Source of the DNA: an uncultured Oscillibacter sp.
GTDB taxonomy: Bacteria; Bacillota; Clostridia; Oscillospirales; Oscillospiraceae
Assembly: GCA_900550685.1 (NCBI GenBank)
Contig: URTS01000118.1
Coordinates: 1 to 5,629 of the forward strand
Length of the DNA: 5,629 bases
Direction: 5' to 3'
How positions within the stretch are numbered: the first letter of the stretch is position 1; every line of letters starts with the position of its first letter. The notes under the pieces were generated by a model. The model had not been told where the DNA came from. It made no database searches and saw only the letters and a list, made by a program, of their open reading frames with translations. A program made the translations under genes and the position numbers. Shown piece by piece: positions 1-5,408 of the stretch.

Positions 1-45
1 TGCCGCTTAGGAGGCGGTCGCTCTATCCAACTGAGCTACAGACGC
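1..45 (-). tRNA. tRNA-Arg (anticodon CCT), 5' half only
   Basis: Read on the minus strand, the sequence begins with acceptor strand GCGTCTG (45-39) and TA. A D-arm follows, with GCTC (36-33) pairing GAGC (23-20) around an AGTTGGATA loop, and then the anticodon arm. The seven-base loop CTCCTAA (13-7) places anticodon CCT at 11-9, which reads AGG arginine codons. The anticodon stem is ACCGC against GCGGC: four pairs plus an A-C mismatch at the top pair (27-43). The variable loop, T-arm and acceptor 3' strand lie beyond the left edge, so cloverleaf closure cannot be checked. A strong promoter stands about 40 bases upstream. Confidence 0.93.
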
Positions 46-82
46 GTATTCAATTTCACCCTGTCTGGCGGATGCAGTTGCT

Positions 83-111
83 ATTTTAGCCCATTTTCCC
101 GCAGGTGTCAA
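83..111 (-). promoter_or_regulatory. Sigma-A type promoter of the tRNA-Arg gene
   Basis: On the minus strand a perfect -35 box TTGACA (111-106) is followed by a 17-base spacer and a -10 box TAAAAT (88-83, one mismatch to consensus). Transcription would start near 76, giving a leader of about 30 bases before the mature tRNA 5' end at 45. The -35 box starts two bases past the T-tract of the serA terminator, so serA transcription should end just as the tRNA promoter begins. This is a sequence match, not an experimental start site. Confidence 0.8.
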
Positions 112-113
112 CG

Positions 114-146
114 AAAAAAGAGAAGGCCGCCTGGCGGCGGCCTTCT
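114..146 (-). terminator. Rho-independent terminator of serA
   Basis: On the minus strand, 17 bases past the serA stop codon, an 11-bp perfect stem (AGAAGGCCGCC at 146-136 pairing 131-121) with a four-base loop is followed by C and a run of six T (119-114). This is the classic GC stem plus U-tract. The plus-strand reading has only a broken T-rich stretch after the stem, so it is probably one-directional. Confidence 0.92.
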
Positions 147-163
147 GCTTTCTCCTTATTATT

Positions 164-1333
164 TTACCACTCCAGGACCCGGACGCGGATGACGTTGGCC
201 ATGCGCTTCACGTCCTCCACAACGTCCCCGCCTACCTTGGTGCTCAGGTCCACCATGGTATAGGCGTAGTCGCCCCGGGACTTATTGCTCAAGTTTTCCA
301 CGTTGACGCCGTCCCGGCCGAAAAGGCTAGTGATATTCGCCAACATGCCGGGTACATTCTTGTGCAGGATACACAGGCGCTGGACGCCGCTGCGCTCCAT
401 GCTCATCTCCGGCAGGTTCACACTGGTGCGGATGTTGCCATTTTCCAGGTAGTCCCGCAGCTCATCCACGGCCATGGCGGCGCAGTTCTGCTCGCTCTCC
501 GGGGTGGAGGCACCCAGGTGGGGCATGGCGATGACATGGGGGGCCGTCAGGAGCCGGTTATTGGGGAAGTCCGTGACATAGGCCGCCACCTTGCCGGTGT
601 CCAGGGCCGCCAGCATAGCCTCGTCGTCCACAATCTCGCCCCGGGCCAGGTTGATGACCCGGACGCCCCGCTTCATAGCGGCGATGGCGTCGGCATTGAT
701 CATATGGGCGGTCTTTTCCGTATAGTGGATGTGCATGGTGACGTAATCCGCCCGCTTGTAAAGGTCGTTGATGTCCTTCACCACATGGACGTGACGGTCC
801 AGCCGCAGGGCGGTGTCCACGGACAGGAAGGGGTCGTAGCCGTAGACGTCCATGCCCAGGGAAATGGCGGTATTAGCCACGATGGAGCCGATGGCGCCCA
901 GTCCGATGATGCCGATGGTCTTTTTATAAAGCTCCGGGCCCACAAAGGCAGATTTGCCCTTTTCCACCACGGTGGAGACCTCCACGCCGGAGGCCGCCTG
1001 TTCCCGGACCCAGCGGATAGCGCCGGGGATATCCCGGGAACCGATCAGCATGGCACAGATCACCAGCTCCTTCACGGCATTGGCATTGGCGCCGGGGGTA
1101 GAGAACACGGGGATGCCCGCCTCCGCGCAGCGCTCCAGAGGAATGTTGTTCACGCCCACACCCGCCCGGGCAATGGCCAGCAGGCCGGGATTGAATTCCA
1201 TATCCAGCAGTTTGGCGGAGCGAACTAAAATCCCCTGGGGATCCTGCACCGTGTCACTCACTTCATACAGCTCAGAGGGAAAACGGTTCAGACCCACAGG
1301 GGAAATCTTGTTCATGGTTTGAATGCGATACAT
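164..1333 (-). CDS. serA: D-3-phosphoglycerate dehydrogenase with C-terminal ACT domain
   Basis: This 389-residue cytoplasmic enzyme should oxidise 3-phosphoglycerate to 3-phosphohydroxypyruvate with NAD, the first step of serine synthesis. The N-terminal part carries RAGVGVNN (56-63). The Rossmann core has GLGAIG (144-149) with the ribose-binding Asp167. The substrate Arg is R231 (in LARGE) and the catalytic His is H272 (in PHLGAST). Residues about 318-389 form an ACT domain, commonly a site of serine feedback. The chosen ATG lies nine bases after AAGGAG (1348-1343); another ATG two codons upstream is too close to it. The frame stays open far upstream, but those ATGs lack ribosome sites. The length fits the clostridial short form and is shorter than E. 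coli SerA (about 410). The position of the usual catalytic Glu is Asn259. No serC neighbour is visible. Other 2-hydroxyacid dehydrogenases are possible, but the ACT domain favours SerA. Confidence 0.9.
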   Translation of the reverse strand: MYRIQTMNKISPVGLNRFPSELYEVSDTVQDPQGILVRSAKLLDMEFNPGLLAIARAGVGVNNIPLERCAEAGIPVFSTPGANANAVKELVICAMLIGSRDIPGAIRWVREQAASGVEVSTVVEKGKSAFVGPELYKKTIGIIGLGAIGSIVANTAISLGMDVYGYDPFLSVDTALRLDRHVHVVKDINDLYKRADYVTMHIHYTEKTAHMINADAIAAMKRGVRVINLARGEIVDDEAMLAALDTGKVAAYVTDFPNNRLLTAPHVIAMPHLGASTPESEQNCAAMAVDELRDYLENGNIRTSVNLPEMSMERSGVQRLCILHKNVPGMLANITSLFGRDGVNVENLSNKSRGDYAYTMVDLSTKVGGDVVEDVKRMANVIRVRVLEW

Positions 1334-1349
1334 ATTCATAATCTCCTTG

Positions 1350-1411
1350 GCGGCTCCAGCGAGCCGCATTACTCCCGCCGGAACGTGCAGCGCCTGCGCT
1401 GCTTCCGCCGG
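1350..1411 (-). promoter_or_regulatory. Structured 5' leader of serA with two hairpins
   Basis: On the minus strand the predicted serA leader folds into two stems. The upstream one pairs 1411-1403 with 1383-1375 (eight of nine pairs). After a three-base bulge on one side, it continues as GCAGCGC/GCGCTGC (1402-1396 with 1393-1387). The second is a perfect seven-pair stem, GCGGCTC/GAGCCGC (1367-1361 with 1356-1350), with a GCTG loop. Its base ends one nucleotide before the AAGGAG ribosome site. No U-tract follows either stem, so neither is a terminator. A regulatory role is inferred only from structure and position. Confidence 0.45.
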
Positions 1412-1421
1412 GGCAATTTTC

Positions 1422-1450
1422 ATTATAGGGCCGCCGGGCAGCCGGTGCAA
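1422..1450 (-). promoter_or_regulatory. Candidate serA promoter
   Basis: On the minus strand a perfect -10 box TATAAT (1427-1422) lies 17 bases downstream of TTGCAC (1450-1445), which keeps only the TTG half of the -35 consensus. Transcription would begin near 1415, leaving a leader of about 80 bases with two hairpins. An ATG overlaps the -10 box and is in frame with serA, but it would fall upstream of the start site. The weak -35 could mean help from an activator, which is speculation. Confidence 0.55.
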
Positions 1451-1586
1451 TGGCCGGATAGCCGAAAAAACAGGCAATGGCACGGAAAACTTTGTTGAAA
1501 AAGGGTAATACCTATTATGTTGTCCCATTTCCGGCCAAAGAGCGGAGAAACGGCCGAAAAAAACGGGAAAAATGTGAAAATTCCCA

Positions 1587-1615
1587 TTGAAATTGGAGAA
1601 AGTGCGCATTATAAT
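1587..1615 (+). promoter_or_regulatory. typA promoter
   Basis: TTGAAA (1587-1592), a 17-base spacer and a perfect TATAAT (1610-1615) form a near-consensus sigma-A promoter. The start site should lie near 1622, giving a leader of about 55 bases before the typA ATG. Three A-tracts starting at 1557, 1568 and 1577, roughly one helical turn apart, lie just upstream where an UP element would sit. Confidence 0.85.
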
Positions 1616-1677
1616 AGAAAACTGTATGTGAAATTTCTTTTGGTGGAAACTCGAAAGTAAGAAGGGATACTCAGAAT

Positions 1678-3501
1678 ATGCAGAATGAACATTTGAGAAA
1701 CGTAGCAATCATCGCCCACGTTGACCATGGCAAGACCACCCTGGTGGACGAGATGCTCAAGCAGGGCGGCGTTTACCGGGAAAACCAGGAAGTGGTGGAC
1801 CGGGTCATGGACTCCGGCGATCTGGAGCGGGAGCGCGGCATCACCATCTTGGCCAAGAACACCGCCATCCGTTACAAGGACGTGAAGATCAACGTGGTGG
1901 ACACCCCGGGCCACGCCGACTTCGGCGGCGAGGTGGAGCGTATTCTGAAGATGGTCAACGGCGTTATCCTGCTGGTGGATGCCGCCGAGGGCCCCATGCC
2001 CCAGACCCGCTTCGTGCTCTCCAAGGCTCTGGAGCTGGGTCACCGGGTCATCGTGGTGGTCAACAAGATTGACCGCCCCGACCAGCGGATCCACGAGGTC
2101 ATCGACGAGGTGCTGGAGCTGCTGATGGACCTGAATGCCACCCCCGAGCAGCTGGATTCCCCCATGCTGTTCTGCTCCGGCCGCCAGGGCACCGCCTCCT
2201 ATTCTCCCGATGTGGTGGGCACCGACCTCAAGCCCCTGTTTGAGACCATTCTGGAATACATTCCCGCTCCCGAGGCGGATGTGGACCAGCCCTTCCAGAT
2301 GCTGGTCAGCTCCATCGACTATAACGAATTCGTGGGCCGGATCGCCATCGGCCGCATTGAGCGGGGCACCCTGAAGCAGAACCAGGAAATCGTGGTGTGC
2401 AACTATCACGATCCCGACGCCGCCCCCAAGAAGGCCAAGGCCGTCTCCATCTATGAGTTCGAGGGCCTGGCCCGGAACCAGGTGACGGAGTCCACCGCCG
2501 GCAACATCATCGCCATGAGCGGCATCCCCGACATCACCATCGGCGACACCATCTGCGCCCCCACCGCCGTGGAGCCCCTGCCCTTTGTGAAGATCAGCGC
2601 CCCCACCCTGGAGATGACCTTCTCTGTCAACGACTCCCCCTATGCGGGCCGGGAGGGCAAGTTCGTCACCTCCCGCCAGCTGCGGGACCGTCTGTACCGC
2701 GAAACTCTGAAGGACGTCTCCCTGAAGGTCTCCGACACCGACCGGGACAGTGCCTTCAACGTGGCGGGCCGCGGCGAGATGTCCCTGTCCATCCTGATCG
2801 AGACCATGCGACGGGAAGGCTATGAGTTCCAGGTATCCCCCCCGCGTGTGCTGTACAAGGAGATTGACGGCAAGAAGTGCGAGCCCATTGAGCGCCTGGT
2901 GGTGGACGTGCCTGCCGACTGCGTGGGCAGCATCATCGAAAAGCTGGGCCAGCGCAAGGGCGACCTGCTGGAAATGACCCCTGTGGGCGACCGCATGAAG
3001 GTGGAGTTCCTGATCCCCGCCCGTGGCCTCTTCGGCTACCGCAACGATTTCCTCACTGACACCAAGGGCGAGGGCATCATGGCCTCCGTGTTCGATTCCT
3101 ACGCCCCCTATAAGGGCGACATCTCCCGCCGTGGCATGGGCAGCCTGATCTCCACCGAGACCGGCGACTCCATCACCTACGGCCTGTTCAACGCCCAGGA
3201 GCGGGGCACCCTCTTCATCGGCGCCGGCGTCCCCGTGTACGAGGGCATGATCATCGGCGTGGCCAACCGGGGCGAGGACATCGTGGTGAACGCCTGCCGC
3301 AAGAAGCAGCTGACCAACACCCGTGCCTCCGGCTCTGACGATGCCCTGCGCCTGGTGCCTCCCCGCCAGATGAGCCTGGAGCAGTGCCTGGAGTTCCTGG
3401 CGGACGACGAGCTGCTGGAGGTCACCCCCAAGAGCCTGCGGATGCGCAAGGCCATTTTGAATCACGAGCAGCGTATGAAGTCCCTGAAGGGCAAGAAGTA
3501 A
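1678..3501 (+). CDS. typA: Ribosome-associated GTPase TypA/BipA
   Basis: This 607-residue translational GTPase of the EF-G/LepA superfamily binds the 70S ribosome and is linked in other bacteria to 50S assembly, cold growth and stress adaptation. Visible GTPase motifs are P-loop AHVDHGKTT (13-21), the switch I segment RERGITI (51-57), DTPGH (75-79) and NKID (129-132). The G5 position reads CSGRQG (166-171) instead of the commoner SA-containing form. An EF-Tu domain II-like barrel covers about 205-295, EF-G III- and V-like domains about 305-480, and the BipA-specific C-terminal domain about 480-607, with the KKQLTNTRASGSDDALRL loop (543-560) known to approach A-site tRNA. Length is close to B. 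subtilis TypA. The ATG follows GAAGGGA (1661-1667) with a 10-base gap. Codons strongly favour C or G endings, as expected for high expression. Identification is very secure. Confidence 0.98.
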   Translation: MQNEHLRNVAIIAHVDHGKTTLVDEMLKQGGVYRENQEVVDRVMDSGDLERERGITILAKNTAIRYKDVKINVVDTPGHADFGGEVERILKMVNGVILLVDAAEGPMPQTRFVLSKALELGHRVIVVVNKIDRPDQRIHEVIDEVLELLMDLNATPEQLDSPMLFCSGRQGTASYSPDVVGTDLKPLFETILEYIPAPEADVDQPFQMLVSSIDYNEFVGRIAIGRIERGTLKQNQEIVVCNYHDPDAAPKKAKAVSIYEFEGLARNQVTESTAGNIIAMSGIPDITIGDTICAPTAVEPLPFVKISAPTLEMTFSVNDSPYAGREGKFVTSRQLRDRLYRETLKDVSLKVSDTDRDSAFNVAGRGEMSLSILIETMRREGYEFQVSPPRVLYKEIDGKKCEPIERLVVDVPADCVGSIIEKLGQRKGDLLEMTPVGDRMKVEFLIPARGLFGYRNDFLTDTKGEGIMASVFDSYAPYKGDISRRGMGSLISTETGDSITYGLFNAQERGTLFIGAGVPVYEGMIIGVANRGEDIVVNACRKKQLTNTRASGSDDALRLVPPRQMSLEQCLEFLADDELLEVTPKSLRMRKAILNHEQRMKSLKGKK

Positions 3502-3507
3502 ATCCAT

Positions 3508-3545
3508 ACAGCCCGCCGAGATCATCCCCGGCGGGCTGTGCTTTC
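3508..3545 (+). terminator. Hairpin after typA, weak or partial terminator
   Basis: Six bases after the typA stop, a perfect 11-bp stem ACAGCCCGCCG/CGGCGGGCTGT (3508-3518 with 3529-3539) encloses a ten-base loop. Only GCTTTC follows, so the U-tract is poor. The next ribosome site begins at 3549. It could end some transcripts, protect the typA 3' end, or let a fraction of polymerases continue into the cyclophilin gene. Confidence 0.6.
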
Positions 3546-3561
3546 AGCAAAGGAGCATCCT

Positions 3562-4188
3562 ATGAGAAAATTACTGAGCATCTGCCTGGCCGCCCTCCTG
3601 GTCCTGAGCCTGGCCGGGTGCGGCAAAACCAGCGTGGTTGGCATTACGACCACCTCAAAAGCCCCTGCCGCGAACGAGGAATCTCAGGGCGTTGGCACCC
3701 ACCACGCCGAGATCGAGATTCAGGACTACGGCACCATCACCGTGGAGCTGGACGGAGACGCCGCCCCTATCACGGTGCAGAACTTCATGGACCTGGCCAA
3801 CGCTGGTTTTTATGACGGCCTTACCTTCCACCGCATCATCTCCGGTTTTATGATGCAGGGCGGCGACCCCAACGGCAACGGTACCGGCGGGTCTGAGAAC
3901 ACCATCAAGGGCGAGTTCTCCGCCAACGGCGTGGAGAACCCCCTCTCCCACACCCGGGGCGCCATCTCCATGGCCCGGGCCCAGGACCCTGACAGCGCCA
4001 GCTCTCAGTTTTTTATCTGCCACGCAGACAGCACTTTCCTTGACGGCCAGTACGCCTGCTTCGGCTATGTGACCGACGGCATGGACGTGGTGGACGATGT
4101 GTGCGAGGCCGCCCAGCCTACGGACGGCAACGGCACCATCCCTGCGGACCAGCAGCCGGTCATCACCGCCATCCGGGTCATAGACTGA
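3562..4188 (+). CDS. Cyclophilin-type peptidyl-prolyl cis-trans isomerase, lipoprotein
   Basis: This 208-residue protein should speed cis-trans isomerisation of Xaa-Pro bonds in proteins folding outside the membrane. A lipoprotein signal peptide with lipobox LAGC (17-20) predicts lipidation of Cys20, followed by a flexible Ser/Thr/Ala-rich linker to about 45. The cyclophilin domain (about 47-208) has FHRIISGFMMQGGDPNGNG (89-107), holding the counterparts of human CypA Arg55, Phe60, Met61 and Gln63 (here R91, F96, M97, Q99), and SSQFFIC (147-153). The CypA Trp121 position is Phe159 and His126 is Tyr164, as in E. coli cyclophilins that bind cyclosporin poorly. The ATG is preceded by AAAGGAG (3549-3555) with a six-base gap; an in-frame GTG at 3538 lies inside the hairpin and is rejected. 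It sits 60 bases after typA and may partly share its transcript. Streptococcal SlrA is a comparable lipoprotein. Confidence 0.93.
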   Translation: MRKLLSICLAALLVLSLAGCGKTSVVGITTTSKAPAANEESQGVGTHHAEIEIQDYGTITVELDGDAAPITVQNFMDLANAGFYDGLTFHRIISGFMMQGGDPNGNGTGGSENTIKGEFSANGVENPLSHTRGAISMARAQDPDSASSQFFICHADSTFLDGQYACFGYVTDGMDVVDDVCEAAQPTDGNGTIPADQQPVITAIRVID

Positions 4189-4206
4189 GTTGATCGATAA
4201 AGGTCC

Positions 4207-4231
4207 CGCTGAAATTTTCAGCGAGATTTTT
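4207..4231 (+). terminator. Probable terminator of the cyclophilin gene
   Basis: Nineteen bases after the stop, CGCTGA (4207-4212) pairs with TCAGCG (4218-4223), with further A-T pairs possible inside the loop. Three bases later a run of five T begins (4227-4231). The stem is short but correctly placed, so a modest intrinsic terminator is the best reading. Confidence 0.6.
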
Positions 4232-4260
4232 GCGGAAGGTGGGAACTTTTTCCGGCTGCC

Positions 4261-4303
4261 CTCCGTCTATTCAGGCAAACGGAGCATTCTTCCGGAGGCT
4301 CCG
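4261..4303 (+). repeat. Overlapping inverted repeats upstream of the stalk-domain gene
   Basis: CTCCGT (4261-4266) can pair with ACGGAG (4279-4284) over a 12-base loop. Alternatively CGGAGC (4280-4285) can pair with GCTCCG (4298-4303), also over a 12-base loop. The two stems share 4280-4284 and exclude each other. Both stems are only six pairs, and no U-tract follows. No convincing promoter is visible in 4232-4331; TATTCA at 4268 has no good -35 partner. Confidence 0.35.
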
Positions 4304-4331
4304 ACCCTGACGAAAGAAAGGAAGATCATCT

Positions 4332-5348
4332 ATGAAATTTTCTGTGAAGCTGATCGCGGCGGCCCTGTGCGCCGCCATGCTGTGCGTCCCCGCTCTGGCA
4401 GCCGGGACCCAGCGGAAGCTCCCGCTGCTGGCTCAGGCGGCTGGTAACGCCACCGGCGCGGGGGCCTACGTCCCGAACCCTCAATATACCGTGATCTCGG
4501 GAACCGTTGCCCATCAGAAGGACGGCGGCTTGCTGATGAGCACGTCCACCGGAGAACCAACGGAGGACTATATCCTGTGGACGGAGGGCGTTATGATCCT
4601 GGACGCCGTCAGCGGCGAGCCGGTAGATGCAAAGTCCATCAAGGACGGCAGCACCGTCTATGCGTGGCTGGGGGCGCAGACTGCCGTGGCCATGAGCCTG
4701 CCCCCGCAGGTCACACCGGAGCTTCTTCTGGTGAATGTCCCGGCGGACTACAAGGTTCCTCAGTACGATGTGATCGTCCGGTCTGACGGCCTTACGGGTT
4801 TGGGAATTCCCAACCGGAGCGGTATGTCCGTCACCCTGTCCGACGGGACGGTGTATCAGGTGTGGCAGGACGCGCAGGTGAAACCCTATCTTACCCGCAA
4901 CCGGGTGACGTATCAGGATCTGCTGCCCGGCACCCGGGTTCTGGTGTGGGCCGATGACAAGGGGCAGGCCAGCAAGATCATTGTATTTCCTTACGAGTAC
5001 AAGGGAAGCGTTTCTCTGGACGGCTACGGGCGGCTGTATGTCAGCGGCGTTGCCGTGGTGGAGCCCTCCGCCCTGCGTCGGCCCTACGGAGATGAACGGC
5101 TGTATGTACCCATCCGGGCGGTGGCGGAAGCCGCCGGGTACAGCGTCTCCTGGGATAAGGAGTTTGGCGTGACGGTGAAGGACGGCGGCGAGATGGTTTT
5201 CCAGATCTGCCCGGACACGGATCTGGCCCACGGTCCCGCCACGGCTGACCGGCAGAGTCTTTCCGGCCCTTGCCTCATCGCCAACGGCGTTACCTATCTG
5301 GAGGCCGGAGACTTGGCCCATCTGCTGGGAATGTTCTACGGCGGCTGA
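4332..5348 (+). CDS. Exported protein with two beta-rich repeats and a C-terminal stalk (copper amine oxidase N1-like) domain
   Basis: This 338-residue protein has a Sec signal peptide (1-23) with cleavage likely after ALA, and no lipobox or membrane anchor, so it should be secreted or held at the cell surface. Residues about 52-137 form a beta-rich module with DAVSGEPVDAKSIKDGSTVYAW and then the MSLPPQ motif (121-126), which I recall from clostridial surface proteins of this type. Residues about 143-222 look like a diverged second copy: YILW...VYAW in the first aligns with YQVW...LVWA in the second. The last part (about 230-335) is a stalk domain with RLYVPIRAVAEAAGYSVSWDKEFGVTV (256-282). 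This domain is not itself an oxidase and shows no copper-binding or quinone site. The ATG follows AAAGGAAG (4317-4324) with a seven-base gap. The function is unknown; a wall-associated structural or binding role is only a guess. Confidence 0.85.
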   Translation: MKFSVKLIAAALCAAMLCVPALAAGTQRKLPLLAQAAGNATGAGAYVPNPQYTVISGTVAHQKDGGLLMSTSTGEPTEDYILWTEGVMILDAVSGEPVDAKSIKDGSTVYAWLGAQTAVAMSLPPQVTPELLLVNVPADYKVPQYDVIVRSDGLTGLGIPNRSGMSVTLSDGTVYQVWQDAQVKPYLTRNRVTYQDLLPGTRVLVWADDKGQASKIIVFPYEYKGSVSLDGYGRLYVSGVAVVEPSALRRPYGDERLYVPIRAVAEAAGYSVSWDKEFGVTVKDGGEMVFQICPDTDLAHGPATADRQSLSGPCLIANGVTYLEAGDLAHLLGMFYGG

Positions 5349-5356
5349 CTTGCACA

Positions 5357-5391
5357 AAAAACGCCTGAGTACGATGTACTCAGGCGTTTTT
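5357..5391. terminator. Bidirectional terminator between converging genes
   Basis: A perfect 16-bp inverted repeat runs from AAAAACGCCTGAGTAC (5357-5372) to its complement (5376-5391), around a three-base GAT. Both strands show a GC-containing stem followed by T residues, so it can stop the plus-strand stalk-domain gene, whose stop is eight bases upstream, and the minus-strand ABC gene, whose stop lies 17 bases away. Confidence 0.93.
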
Positions 5392-5408
5392 CTGCACTAT
5401 ATTCCGTT

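Larger units (their letters stand above)
1334..1677. other. Divergent intergenic region between serA and typA
   Basis: This spacer of 344 bases holds no believable gene. The serA-proximal half (1334-1450) is GC-rich, with a leader containing two hairpins and a promoter for serA. The typA-proximal half (about 1460-1620) is A-rich on the plus strand, with several A-tracts, a short palindrome TAATA-CC-TATTA (1506-1517), a CGGCC...GGCCG inverted repeat (1531-1555, 15-base loop), and the typA promoter. A related motif, GCCG followed by six or seven A and then C, occurs at 1461 and 1553. I see no T-box or known riboswitch signature; no AGGGTGGNACCGCG-like element is present on either strand. Confidence 0.8.

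Noticed and set aside
362..1228. Open frame on the plus strand opposite serA (288 codons)
   Set aside because: It is antisense to a well-identified gene, its His/Gly/Val-rich sequence shows no family features, and it has no ribosome site.
1334..1420. T-box or metabolite riboswitch upstream of serA
   Set aside because: The conserved T-box bulge sequence is absent, no terminator/antiterminator pair exists, and I recognise no known riboswitch core.
1323..1508. Small plus-strand frame across the serA leader
   Set aside because: It is antisense to the serA promoter and leader, with no ribosome site, and its apparent hydrophobic start is a by-product of the reverse serA start region.
1489..1518. 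Second plus-strand promoter with TATTAT at 1513
   Set aside because: No -35 box with reasonable spacing matches consensus, and the promoter at 1587-1615 is far better.
1609..3525. Long open frame on the minus strand opposite typA (638 codons)
   Set aside because: It mirrors typA exactly. Its composition, rich in His, Gly, Ala, Leu and Asp, is what C/G-ending codons give when read antisense, and it has no ribosome site or recognisable domain.
3538..3561. GTG start giving the cyclophilin eight extra residues
   Set aside because: The GTG lies in the hairpin, and the extension would put charged residues before the lipoprotein signal. ATG 3562 has a well-spaced AAAGGAG.
4190..4447. Small plus-strand frame starting at TTG after the cyclophilin gene
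   Set aside because: It has no ribosome site, runs through the terminator hairpin, and overlaps the signal peptide of the stalk-domain gene in another frame.
4326..5357. Open frame on the minus strand opposite the stalk-domain gene (343 codons)
   Set aside because: It is a shadow of the plus-strand gene, which has a signal peptide, ribosome site and recognisable domain. The antisense product resembles nothing.
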